The notes below the pieces were generated by a model that saw only the letters and a list, made by a program, of their open reading frames with translations, was not told the origin of the DNA and made no database searches. The translations under genes and the position numbers were made by a program. A stretch of 64,000 nucleotides of DNA from Oscheius onirici (lineage: Eukaryota; Nematoda; Chromadorea; Rhabditida; Rhabditidae), in assembly GCA_932521025.1 (NCBI GenBank), contig OW051473.1, positions 7,688,001 to 7,752,000 on the forward strand, given 5' to 3'. Shown here in pieces: positions 41,846 through 53,913 of the stretch (position 1 is the first letter of the stretch; each line of letters begins with the position of its first letter).

Positions 41846-44800
41846 ATGTTCGTTTTGAAGGGACCAGTCCCTCTATTTTTTCACTGGGCCGTAGCACTAA
41901 TCCTTCCTCTATGTGTATTAGGAAACCAAGCCAGTTTCGATCTAGAAAAAGTAAGTTGAACTAGTTTTTCGGCGTCATTTCAATCTCTTTCAGCAGCTTG
42001 CCAATAATTGCGATCTGCCATGCTACAATGGAGTCTGCCTCAATGGATCTTGTGTATGTACGAAAGGCTGGTCCGGGCCACAGTGTGACCATTGTTATGG
42101 CCGAATAAGGTTTGTACTTCCGTTTTCCTACTCTTTCGCGCGCCGTTTAGATTAGATAACAGAGAGAAAGCTTTCAGACTGTCTGAAAATCAGACACAGT
42201 TGAGCGACGGACCACAAGTCTACAGTTCCTCGTCCAAATGTACCTGGATTATTGAAAGTGACAAGGTGATCGGATTATTTTAATGACTATTTACGTCATC
42301 CGGGGATAGGTCAGAAACTGGTCAGAAATGTAAGGGAAAAGTAAGAGTTTAATCAAGGGTGCGGCTTACTTGGAGAAAATGAACGGCAGCCGGCAACGAG
42401 CCGTCTCTAGAAAAAAAAACATCCCGTGTGATTCTAGAAGATTGATTCCGTGCGCTCAGAGCGAAATGGGTCATTATGGCACAGAATGGGAAAGAATTGG
42501 TAAAAGAAATGAGAATTTTTTGCAGCCGACGACTGGTCCTTTAAACATACGTGTAGAAAACTTCAAGACGGAATGTGGCTGGGATTTCGTTTATATCTAC
42601 GACGGAGACGGTGTCCATGGAGACCAGCTGGCGGCATTCTGGTTAGTACAAATGCTAAAAAAAAGTGCTAATTAAATCTATTTGCAGCGGTGATCAAGAG
42701 ATTCAGGAGATCAGTGCACCTTCTGGGAAGGCGCTCATCTATTTTTTCAGTGATCTAGCTATGAATCTTGACGGGTTTAACATTACATACGAGTTTGAAA
42801 AGTATGTGTGTTTTCAAGTTTTTTCATTAGTAATCTTCAGATGCTCATATAATTGTTCAAATCATGGTAGCTGCCAAGAGCAGACTTGTAAATGTGATGC
42901 TGGCTACACGGGTATCTACTTTTTATCTTATTTCTCACAAAGAATGTTTAGGTACTTTTTGTAACGTTCAAATGTGTACAAACGAACTGGAAGGTCTGTC
43001 AGGGCCATGTGAAAATGGAGGCAAGTGCTCCGGGGGATGGTGTTCTTGTAGCGATGGCTATCACGGTAAGCACCATATGCATTTATCATTCATTTGGAAA
43101 TTCAGGTGATTTCTGTCAAGAATCGTCCAGAAATCTGGTCTGGGATGAGATGCTAGCATCTCAGAGTCCAATAGCAAGAGCCTCCCATGCATCGGTTATT
43201 GTAGATGTTGTCATCTGGACAATAGGTAGGAGTACTTTCAAATGCAAGTTAAGAGGGCACTTTAGGTGGTGAGCACTTTACGGGAGAACTGTCAGACAAT
43301 GTGGTCACGTTCAATACGACCTCAAGAACATGGACTACCATTTCGATAGAGGGAGACGAAAAACCGCAGCCTAGATACGATCACTCTTTGGTTCGACACA
43401 AGAACAAACTGTACATGTTCGGTGGAGTTGTTGACCAAAAGATAATTTCCGGCGAGCTGTGGTCTCTCGACCTCCAGACCAGAAAATGGCACTTGGAATC
43501 GGATGCACCTGAAAGTCTAACAGTAAACCAAAATTCAGTACTTTTCATTCTGTTTACCAGGTTGCTCCGCTGGCCGCTTCGGGTCACTCTGCTCATGTGA
43601 TCGGCTCCGAAATGTTTGTCTTTTTCGGGTACCATCCTCGAATTGGGTTCATCTACCAAGTACAAATTTACAATTTTGGTAAGCTGAGGCTTTGACAACG
43701 TGACTGGCATTCTTTTCAGACACAAAACAGTGGAGGTTCGGAAACAGCCGAGACCATGTCCCTGGAAGATTTCGCCACACTTCTGTGCAGTTCGAATCGG
43801 AGCAGGTAATCGCAGTATATCTTGGATATTGATTACTTTCTGCAGGGAAATGTCGTTCTTGTGTACGGAGGAAGTATGTGGTCCAATCAACAGAGCAATA
43901 ATCTCACTGACAGCTTGATGCAGTACAATGTTAAGCAAGAAAGATGGTAATATATTCTGTAAATTTTCACGTTACGTCATCCAGGGTCCATCTGCCGGCT
44001 TCGGGAATCCAACAGTCGCTCCACACTGCGACCATTCTGAACGGATTGATGATTGTTGTTGGAGGAACAGTTTACAACATCAGTTCCGGTCGTTCTAAGC
44101 AAGAATGCTTCTCCAATGCTGTTCTCATCTACGATATTGGTTAGTTTTGATCGGCATTCTATTTAATTCTGGTTTAGCTTGCAAGCAGTGGTACAACGTT
44201 TCCGAAGCTGCAACGGAACTTCGTCGATACGGTCACACAGCCGCTGCCACAACAGAAGAGCTCTACATTTTTGGTGGTTTTAACGGGAGAATGTTGAACG
44301 ATGTTTGGAAGCTCGCACCATGTAAGTTCGCTATTGAGACCACCTATACGTTTGTTTCAGCCAAATGTAGTGCTGCCACTCGACCAGAAGAATGTCGCTC
44401 CATCTACGACGCAGTTAAATGCATCTTTTCGGATCACTCTTGTGAAAAGTTGGACCCTTTTGTTAGCTACAAGCAGACTTTCCTCTCTTTCATCAAGAAC
44501 GAATCACCGAAAGGAACGACACACTGTCAAAACACTCCTCTAAGGTACTGTACTTCAATATGTTTTAAGCAGTTTTTTAGACAAGCTTTCCAATCTTGTG
44601 AAGACCAAAAGGACTGCATTACCTGCACATCCCAGTCAGAATGTGGATGGTGTTCCTCGGGAGAACAATGTCTTCCAAGCGAGTCGGAATGTGTCGACGG
44701 GCAGATGATTCTTACAACTTATCAAAAGTGTCCAGCCAGTGTTGGAACAGCTCCACCTCGTCCGTGTTCAATGTCGACAGATTGTCATAGCTGCAAACTG

Positions 44801-47085
44801 TTGGCTCACTGTAACTGGTTTACTGTGGATAATAAGAACTTGTGCATTTCGTTGGAAGAACAAGGTGAGTAAACGAAGTGATAAAGGGTACACAATGGTG
44901 TTCTTAGCGATAAGCTCGCTGAAGCAGATATTTTTCAAAAACTTACGATTTTGTTTAATTTTTTTTTTAATTTTTTTTAAGCCATTCTGCTAGCCGAACA
45001 ACATTCCCGAGAACTGGAAAGATTGGCTTCGGCTACAATACCACTTCGACATTCCCCTCCCGCACCTGTCAACTTTGGCCAGGTCAGTCGTACCGTTATG
45101 TTTTCTCAGTTTCCTGTTTAGAATTCCACCCAGTGTGCTCTAGCTTGCGCCGACATTGCAGAGTGTGGCGACTGTATTTCCAACTCAAGATGTATGTGGT
45201 GTCCCAGTACTGTTCGTTGCATCAACATGGAGGCTTACACTTTGTCGTTTGCCTATGGACAGTGTCATTCTTGGGTGACAGGCAACAGTCCGGGCGGTTA
45301 TATGAAGACTTGTGCACAAGGTAATTATAAAAAAGTTTGCTTGATAATAAATTCTTTGCAGAATCGTCAAACTGCAGCTCACACAAGACATGCTTTGAGT
45401 GTCAACTGTCGCCGCATTGTGGATGGCTGGACGACGGGTCTAAAACGGGTTTGGGGGAGTGCGTCAAAGGAAACAACACAGGCCCATTAGACGTAATCCC
45501 GAACACCAATCAAACCTGGTACTTCTTGGAATGTCCAGGTTTGGGGACCAAAAAGGCGAATTTCATCAAAATGTTCAGCTTGTCAATGCAACGGTCACTC
45601 CAAGTGTAACAGTACAGCCGCTGGTTTCTTGTCATCCCGGGAAGTTTGTGCATTTTGTGAACACAACACGACAGGAAGGCATTGTGAGACCTGTGCACCT
45701 GGCTTTTTCGGTGACCCGAGGAATGGTGGAACGTGCAGTCGTAAGTGCTTTCTCGGAACCAACATGGTTTAATGTTTAGCATGTGAATGTCACGGTCAAG
45801 CAGACGACTGTGATCCTAGGACAGGTTACTGTCACTGTAGAACCAAAGGAGTCATTGGAAAGTCTTGTGATCGATGCGATCACAAGTACTACGGGCACCC
45901 TATCAATGGAACGCCGTGCTACTGTAAGTCTTTTAATCTGAACAGAAATCTTAAATTCTACAGATGAGCTAGCGGTAGACTTCATCTTTACGTTCAAGCT
46001 GAAGAAGGAGGACAAGGACCGACATGTGACTGATATCTACTTATACAGCACTCCCTACAAGGTAAACAACTTGTGCTAAAAGAAAGAAAAATCGTGTTTT
46101 TCAGAAAGATACGGATGTCACCTTTCAAATTAGCTGTGATCCTACAGCTTATGTTGCCTTAAGTGAAACAACTTCATATCTTCCTGGACATCCACCGAAG
46201 AACAGAACTCTAATGACGAGGACTCATTGTGACCACCGGGGATTCAGGAGAATCTATTCTGCTTCGGATAGTGACGGCTGGAGCTTTGGAAATGACCACA
46301 ACACTACCTTCTTCGTTGGTTTTTGGACTTACACTTACGAATTTGACACTAATGTGTATATTTTCGATCCATTCTCAATGTCTTATGTTCGCAAAACATT
46401 CCCATCAAATTTTCTGTGCATGATCTTAAATTTCAGGTCCGAGTCTACAACTTCTCCACTCCGATTACGATACAGGTCTCATTTGCTCAGTCTCCTCCTA
46501 TCAACTGGGTGTTGTTCTTCGTCATATTCGCGGCGTAAGTGGCATTTCTATGGTCATCATCTGGTATTTCAGCTGCTTCATCGTGCTCCTAGTTGTTGCC
46601 GGATTACTATGGATGATCAAATTGAGGATAGAGGTTTACAGACGGAATCAAAGAAGGATTGACGAAATTGAACATGTAAGGTTTAGTTCTGTGCTAACCT
46701 TATAAACTTTCAGATGGCTTCTCGACCATTTGCCAATGTCAAGATGGAGCTGTCTACTCCGTATACAGCTGTAAGATCGCAGCTTAATCGTTTTTCAAGT
46801 TTACGATTTCAGATCAGTCACAGTCCTACACCGCTCTCAATTGAGCCTTGTAGCAATTACAAAGCCGGTGTTTTTACACTGGCTGTTCGTTTGCCGACTG
46901 GTGGGAGAGCAACAACGCCAAATGGAACTTCTGGTCTAGCTGTGGCTTCAGCTCTCTGTCTCCTTACACCAGCCCAACTGGGAGTTCTGCAAGCTCCAGA
47001 AAGTTCCGAGAACAAAAACAGCCGGAAAACCAATATGCGACGATATATCCCATTCCTCCGAGGAAGACAGGTCGAAAACGCGTAG
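41846..47085 (+). CDS. ATRN: Attractin (ATRN/ATRNL1) orthologue
   Basis: About 27 exons join in phase, from 41846-41950 to 46813-47085. Order: signal peptide; EGF (CYNGVCLNGSCVC); CUB (KCTWIIES...FVYIYDGDG...ISAPSGKALIYF); two EGF (CKCDAGYTG, CSCSDGYHG); kelch propeller (VIWTIGGEHF, LYMFGGVV, LYIFGGFNGR); PSI repeats (CITCTSQSECGWCSS, CGDCISNSRCMWC, CFECQLSPHCGWL); two laminin-type EGF (CQCNGHSKCN, CECHGQADDC); a beta-rich ectodomain; one membrane span (WVLFFVIFAACFIVLLVVAG). The cytoplasmic tail has MASRPFA, the motif shared by attractin and MEGF8, and EPCSNYKAGVFTL..RLPTGG...SGLAVASAL as in human attractin. No C-type lectin domain was found between the PSI repeats. In mammals attractin works with the mahogunin ubiquitin ligase. 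The worm counterpart should be tag-53. Confidence 0.95.
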
Positions 47086-47753
47086 TATTAACTCAGAGAC
47101 TTTATTATGTTTATCCAATTTGTTTTTGTTCTCTTTTTTTTTGTAAAAATTTGGTGACGGGCCCCTCTCCTCCAAACGTTATTTCACTTTTCTGCTCCAG
47201 ATCACTTTTAGAGTGTCTTACCAAACCCCCAACAATAATGCAGGCATAATTTTAGCTCATTTTATATTGACCTCGACTCCCCCACATACAAATATAATCC
47301 CAGTCAATTCAGCTCCCTTCCCTTCTAAGTCATTTTCTCTGTGTTCAGTCTTTCTTTCATACGCCTAGATACTGCAGTGTTCGATACGTGTCAAGTAGCC
47401 CGTTGAGGCGAAATAAACCTTATGAGTTAGTCAACTTCTATAATCTTTAAAAAAGGTTTAAAACGCATGTAGATTTGAACCTATTTGCTGAACTCTAAAG
47501 ATCTGATCCTGGGTCCCGCAGCGATGCACTGATATCCCTGGCTACTGTAATGTATTGGCAGTGCTCAATGAGCAACAACATATTAAAACCCTCAAATCAC
47601 AACTTATGACAATTCCCAAACGTTTTTAAAAGTATAAAATAGCTGGCTACGACTTTATTAGACACAAAAATCGTAAAGACACAATAATGCAAAAAGGCTT
47701 GAAACTATACAACTGTAAGGCAGAAGTGTTTGTTGCACTGGAATGGTTGAAGA
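47086..47753. other. Convergent spacer between attractin and TMEM254
   Basis: Should hold the two 3' UTRs. An AATAAAC lies near 47411. No gene seen. Confidence 0.5.
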
Positions 47754-48651
47754 TCACTGTTTGGATTTTTCGACACCGCTGATGAGGAGATACAATGATG
47801 GGAAGCCGATTATGAATGTTTGTACAGTCCAGAGAATGGTATGCGAAGTTCTGAAAAACGTCTCGTTAGGCTATCCAGACATATGCAATTTGATTCCATT
47901 CCAAATTTTTGGAAATGGAGGTGTTCTTTGCACCGCAGCTGGCAGCGGAAGCCGAAAAAACCAGTGTGCATATGGTGTGACCACCAGGCTAAGATGAAGC
48001 TTTTCAATTACGTTTTCGGCCATCTGCAGTTAGAATTTTCGTGATATGGTCTTGAAAATTCTACTGTGTATGTCTATCAGTCACTTTCGTACTTTTCCCG
48101 AGAATACTTTTATTCTCTTGCCCACTCGAAACGCATTTTTGTAAGTGTGAAGTCGATGTAACCAGTCATTAAGAGCTTCTTAACTCATATGTTAAACATG
48201 ATTTGTTTTCTGAACATCAAACAAAAATGAAATAAAATTCCTTACCTCAGTTTGTGAGTCAAACACGTGAGTGTTGCATAGATGGCCTCAGCAATGTGAA
48301 CCAGGGTAGCGATGAGAGCAACAAATTTGACGAAATCTGGCATCTCGTGACCAATATAGGATGCAAATGGTCCAATGACTGGGAAGAATCCATTTTCCAG
48401 AACTTTCGGATCAAGCCAGGCTATCTGAAAGCTGCACGTAAACGTTTCACCTAGGCTTTTTCACTCACAAAAGTGATGAGAAGACCGACGGGAATGATGA
48501 TCCACCAGATTAGTGCAGGCCTACGGAAAAAGCTCTTCATTTCTAGTTCAGGATCCGACTCGACTATAGTAGCTGTAGAGTCGATCTTTTCCTAGAACAG
48601 TGACATAAGATAAGAGTTTGAAAGTTTGCAAGATACCAGCTGTATGTTCAT
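47754..48651 (-). CDS. TMEM254: TMEM254-like small membrane protein
   Basis: Four exons (48651-48637, 48591-48469, 48424-48246, 47850-47754) give 137 residues. Three hydrophobic segments are visible: ALIWWIIIPVGLLITFIAW, FVKFVALIATLVHIAEAIYA and TILWTVQTFIIGFPSLYLLI. The second carries the H..EA.YA signature of the TMEM254 (DUF4499) family, and the third has the W.(L/V)QT..(F/I)G motif. Exon 1 is only 15 coding bases. The long intron 3 (395 nt) contains further open frames that would give alternative, unsupported ends. It is probably an ER or mitochondrial membrane protein of unknown function. Confidence 0.8.
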
Positions 48652-50814
48652 AATAATGTATCACAAGGCATAGGGACTGAAAGGAAGACGGACGCCTAGG
48701 GGGTTCTAATCAAATCATCCACGAACGATAGGCCGGCTAGGATCAATATGAAACGTCAGTCTCTAGCTTTCTTTGATCGCTCAAAGTCGAGCCTTTTTCT
48801 TTGGTCTTATCTCTATTTCTGAAGTTCTTTTCTTTCTGATGTCGCTAAACTGAGCCAGTTTTCTCTTTTCTTCCGAAATTTTTCGACTGTCCTACTGGAT
48901 CAAATTTGACCGCAGTGCTTCCGAACTTTTGTCCCCTTTCTTTCCGTTGTTGAAATCCTTTTACTGTTCGAAAGGGGACATCGGATCTTATTAATAGAAA
49001 ATCCTAGTTTTTGTACATGAAGAAATCAAAAGAATTAGACTGAACTGCTCATAAAGAAGATAGTGCTGTCGGATAGTGTCTTGTGCTGCTGCCCTACTAT
49101 TGACCAAGTATCGATTGATTCTCTCTCCGGCTCATGACAAGAACGGCTGCAGTCTTACACGTGCAGACCAGCAGAAAAAACTTTTCGGGGGAAAGAAGGA
49201 CATTGATTTTTCCCGGGGGAGGACAAGAAGGAAGTACACTTGATATTGGGATCAGTCAGCCCTTCCCGACGGGAGGTGGGCAGAGAGATCATGTCAGATC
49301 TTGTCAATTGTGATAAAATCTGAAGGAAAACGGGGCCAACTCACCATACTTCGGCGACCTCAGCCGTGGATCGGATCCTCTATTCCTTTTCGTCCCGATT
49401 CACAATACAAGCCACGACCCGCATCGATCATCTTCGTCTCGCTTCGAAGCATTTTGTTTATTTTACGGTCAGGATTTTCTGCGTTACCGACACTTTTCGG
49501 GAGGATGATCCGGGTACTGACCTCTCAAACCGAACTCAGATACCGAGAAAGTGTTTTTGCGCACTGGGAAGAGAGGGTTGGCCTATCTCTCGCCGCTTCG
49601 CAACATTCTTCTGACTGTATGAAACTGACGCGTGTCGGTCTCGAAACAGGCCGAGATAGTCCGATTGCCGTGCTGGCCGTCATTCGTCATCTGAACCATT
49701 TCCTTCAGTCATCGCATCGACATTCTTCGCAGCAGTACCAAACTTTTTGCTTTATCTTAAGGTATGACTTTGCCTTATAGCCCTCGCGTTTCTCAAAAAG
49801 CTCTTTCATGCGACTGCTTTTTACTTTACTTACAAAACTATTAAAAAAACTAATCGTGCTGCTCTTTGTGGCACAAAATGGCACGCTGAGTTCAAACCCT
49901 GGTTCGAAGACCCAGTCTGCAAATATTTTTTTGCATCCCGGTGCAGCCTATCCTTTGACTACCAATGGGTCAACTTTTTCCACTTCCGGTTTTTGTGGGC
50001 GCCGGGCGTTTCTGCAAAACGGCCGTCTCTCAGTCTGCCGTTCATCTCGGCAATATCTCCGGAGGTGGAAGGCGCTAGACGGCGCCTGTCACAGACTAGG
50101 ACAATGGGTGTTCGCAACGTGCACTTTGCGGCCCGTACGCGGTGGTACCAGGCCGTGCGGCGGGACCGCCGCTCCGTTCCCCTCTCATTCCATTGCTTCG
50201 CCCAGCGGGGTCAACCGACCTCCTCCTGCCATCTTCCTTCTGTCTGGCTGACCACTGGCCAGCCACTGGTCAACAACGCTCGCTACGTTTCCGCTCGAGC
50301 CATAGGGCCTGAGGTCAGTTTTCGTGTGTCTTTGTTGTGGGACCGCCAGTCGCTCTCGGACAGATATGCTTATTTCTCCTTGAGAACTCTAATAATCTCT
50401 GGCTTTTACAATTTGACATGTTTTCATCATTTCTTCATTTTCTCAAACATTTCGAATTCTGTTTGATGAAAGTACAAAGATGTCTCAATTAACCATGAAG
50501 TGTGCGGCCTTTGCGGACGATTGTAATTGCCAGAGAGTTCAAATTGCGCCTGGTTGAACGCCCGTTCCTTCTGTCTTTCAATCTCTCTCTCGCGACCGAC
50601 TAAACGTTCGCATGTGTGATTCGCATAAGTGCCTCGGTGGTGCTAGCCCGTGGCATGTAAAGGGCAGACGAGACGTGCACAAGAACAGAGACGCAGACTG
50701 TTAGATTTGATCAAGAGTGATAGTCGGTCGCGGAGAGCGCAGATAGAGGGGCGTGGCTTTTAGCCGAGGTGGCAGACCGCCCTGACCGCTGGTCATTCGC
50801 CCGCACGCACTCGC
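48652..50814. other. Gene-poor region upstream of the microRNA cluster
   Basis: Only overlapping chance-like frames occur. A GC-rich stretch at about 49980-50260 precedes the mir-100 hairpin and may belong to the primary microRNA transcript or its promoter. Confidence 0.45.
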
Positions 50815-50892
50815 GCCGTCAACCCGTAGATCCGAACTTGTGTGCGTGTATTGCTTAACACAAGCTCGGCTACTGGTAGACGGGCAGTGAAA
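50815..50892 (+). ncRNA. mir-100: mir-100 microRNA precursor
   Basis: Bases 50821-50842 match mature miR-100-5p over all 22 positions, including seed ACCCGTA (the human form, from memory). A complementary arm (CACAAGCTCGG...GACGGGC, about 50860-50886) follows after a loop of about 17 nt and pairs through CCCGT, CCGA and CTTGTG. It lies 136 nt (start to start) upstream of let-7 on the same strand, as in the ancient bilaterian mir-100/let-7 cluster. Confidence 0.95.
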
Positions 50893-50949
50893 CCTCCTCA
50901 TCCCAACTAGATCAACCCATCCCCTACACTGTCCGAGAACAAATCATCT

Positions 50950-51027
50950 CCAACGATGAGGTAGTAGGTTGTATAGTTCAGAAATGTATCTATGGAGAAA
51001 CTATACTAGCCTGCTAGTTCGCCGATG
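50950..51027 (+). ncRNA. let-7: let-7 microRNA precursor
   Basis: Bases 50957-50978 are identical to mature let-7 (seed GAGGTAG). The 3' arm at about 50999-51022 (AACTATAC..GCCTGCTAG) pairs with it across a loop of about 20 nt. let-7 controls late larval transitions in nematodes. It is very likely co-transcribed with mir-100. Confidence 0.97.
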
Positions 51028-53913
51028 GTACGGGTATCAAACGACTGGCGGTTTTTAGGGACTTTTTATCATAATTTCAGGCCATTTCACACAGGTAAGA
51101 GAGCAGAACTGATCAATGGTTCATAACACCGAGCCGATCAATAAGCTGTGAGCGTCCCCCGCGCACACCAGTCGACTGCACTCTTGCACTTTGATGTGTT
51201 TGCACAACCAGAAGCCAATCAACCTCTTTTCAAAGTATATAATAAAAGTTACGATTATCGATTCTATCTCAATTCGTCAAGACAAGCATGTTTACATCAG
51301 TTGGCGGGCTGGGCCGTACCAACCGGAAGCAGCCCCGGCGGAGCCGAATCGTACAGTTGTTTCGAAAATATGCGAGCCTTCGCTTTCTTAGTCATCCCGT
51401 CGGCGGCATTTGCGCCACTGTTTCGAAAGGACGCCTCTGTTTTCGAAAGTAGTAGACAACATAGGGGGACCTGATCAATGACGAGGGTTCACTACTTCTG
51501 GAAAAGGAGTACATTCCTTCCTAATCTTATCAACTATACAAGAGGGATGTGCGAGAGATAGCGATGGAGAGATCGTAAAGTCGGGATGCGGAAGAGGATC
51601 GATTATGGCCCCACGGGTGAGGATCGGTCATTTGAATCTGAATGAAAGGGCGCTCCTGAGGCGCGCTACGGTTCCGTTTGAAAAGAAATGGGTAAACTGT
51701 TTCGTGATCGGAATGTAGCGCGTAGATATAGGAACAGGTAAAGATAATCTCTTCATAAAAAAGATCTCGGACGGCATAACTAATGTTGTATAATGAGATG
51801 ACCTCTGGGTAATCTCTTATGCGGAAGTGTTTTATGACTTTTTTGGTAGGAACACCAATCATGAGGGGCCTGTGTATAGTATTATTTTCCAGATAAAAAT
51901 GATTATTACAATATCATCAGACTTGTCAGATCGAAGGCAAATCGATAGCGTGAAAGTTTGAAATAGTCTTTGGTATCCTGATTGCGGTATTCTCTAAAGA
52001 ATGGAAAAGTGTTTTCGCCCTTCCTCTCGTCGGAGCAATGATCACAGTTTCGTGTTTCGTCGTTCGCTACAGTTCAAGATAACAGACTATGCCAAATTCC
52101 AGGAAAGCATGTTACACTTGAATATTGTTAACGTCATTTTCGGAGAAGAAGCCAAGTTCAATGTTTTGTTTGAGTTTTTGCATGACTTCTTGATATCCAA
52201 AATGAGTAACCACGGTACTCAGCCACAAAAAGATCTAACGTAGTTACTGAATGCAGTACTACTTAACTGAAAGCAGAGAAATAAAAATATGCTAAGAATA
52301 AAATTCTCCATGGTGACACGCGAGTGTAAGTACTGTAAACGTCCTTATCTATCAGACTTACACCGTATCCTTCATTGTGCTGCCGTAGATTAAGGCTCTT
52401 TACAAAACAGTCTTGCCGCTTTTTGAAACCAGCAGAAAAGAACATCGTTCACCATTTTTGAATGAAGCTTTTGCTGATCATCCTCATTTATTGAAAATTG
52501 TAGCAAAATGTTATGTGCAGGTATTCTAAGGCTTATGTAACTTTTTTGGTAGTCATAAGCAGCTCTTGTTCTTTTTGTATTTTATTCCTTCAATTCAGTA
52601 CACTTTAGCATTTTTTTAAAATATTGAAATGATGCTCACTCAACTGAATACTGAAAACACATTGTTATTCTTTCTATAGTTATTTTAAACGTGACCATAC
52701 AATGTTGTCTTATCCTGAATACGTGGCGTTTACCGACTCTTCCTTCATTCCACAGAATTTTTTTTTTAATTTTGTGTTTTGATGTACACTGTCTCTCTGC
52801 AGTTTTTGATTGACATCCGTCTGAGCAAATGCGTCTGACTGGACACAATTTCCGCAAAAAATAGACAGTCCCTTGGCTGATTTACAGCCCTGCGAGACAG
52901 TTTCCGACCACAGGACTCATTAATAAGGGTTCCGATTCAGTAGTTCCCCCGGTATTAGGTTCGGATATGGTGATTCCAATTCGATCCTGTACCGGACTCC
53001 ACATCATAAGCCCGGATTATCTACTTATATTTCTGATTGTTCAACTTTTTTCCCGTGGTTCATCGCCCGCTACGTACATATCCACTTTTTTCCGTTCTGT
53101 TTTTTGAGACGTCATACTCACACAGTATATCGACAGAGAAACTCACAGTAGCATACCTAAAATTCCTGTTAATGGTTGAACCATAGCCTGTTGAAATACA
53201 TTGTTTGCTGGAAAAGTGGTTAACGTAAAAAAGGAGTAAGTTGTTGAAGTCTAGTTTGTAAAAAGTTACAGAGTTATTGAGGCCATTAAGAGGACATGCA
53301 AACCGAACACACACTCTAAGCTTAGTATGTGCCTATCTTCTACATACTATATAGAACTGTCCTTCGTGGTCGTATCTTGTTTGCCGAGTCCATACTAAAG
53401 ATTTGCGGCCCCAGGTTGCTCTTGGCGGTCTGCTTCCCATGTGACTGTTTTAGCTGCTTTGTTTTTTGTTCAAATGACAGCCAATTTTGACCGCAATTTT
53501 CTTGGTCAGTTTTTATATTTTTACGCTTATGATTTTTAAGTCGAAAACTCGACAAGGTTTGCGAATTTTTTCTGATAATTGGAACCGAGAAAAAAGCCAG
53601 TTAAACATTGTTCAGATTCCACGCTCGACATTTTCCCATTGAAACCTGAGAGTCTGCTTTTTAATTGATTTTCTAATTGGGTGGCAACAAGTTTTCACGG
53701 CATATTCGCAAGCTCTGCCTTTAGAAAATCGATTATTCTGCCCCCGTAGCCTCGACTGCCACCTGGAGCCTCCCTCTCCTCCTTTTTCCCATATGTTGCA
53801 AGTAATTTCTAACAAATTGTGTACTCTTAACAGATCCGGTAGGCGTTCCACGACGCGTGGACGTTGTGGTGGGCGGAGCTTGATAAGAGTTGCTGTGGTT
53901 TTGGACTGGACAC
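51028..53913. other. Gene-poor region downstream of let-7
   Basis: No supported coding exon. A 110-codon minus-strand frame (51862-51530) is within chance length. No mir-125/lin-4-like mature sequence was found by eye on the + strand. Confidence 0.45.

Noticed and set aside
47898-48032. Extra exons for TMEM254 in its long intron
   Set aside because: They end in frames unlike the family. The exon at 47850-47754 restores the conserved third membrane segment in phase.
51530-51862. 110-codon ATG-started minus-strand frame
   Set aside because: The length is within chance for a 64-kb window. No domain, signal peptide or splice partner is seen.
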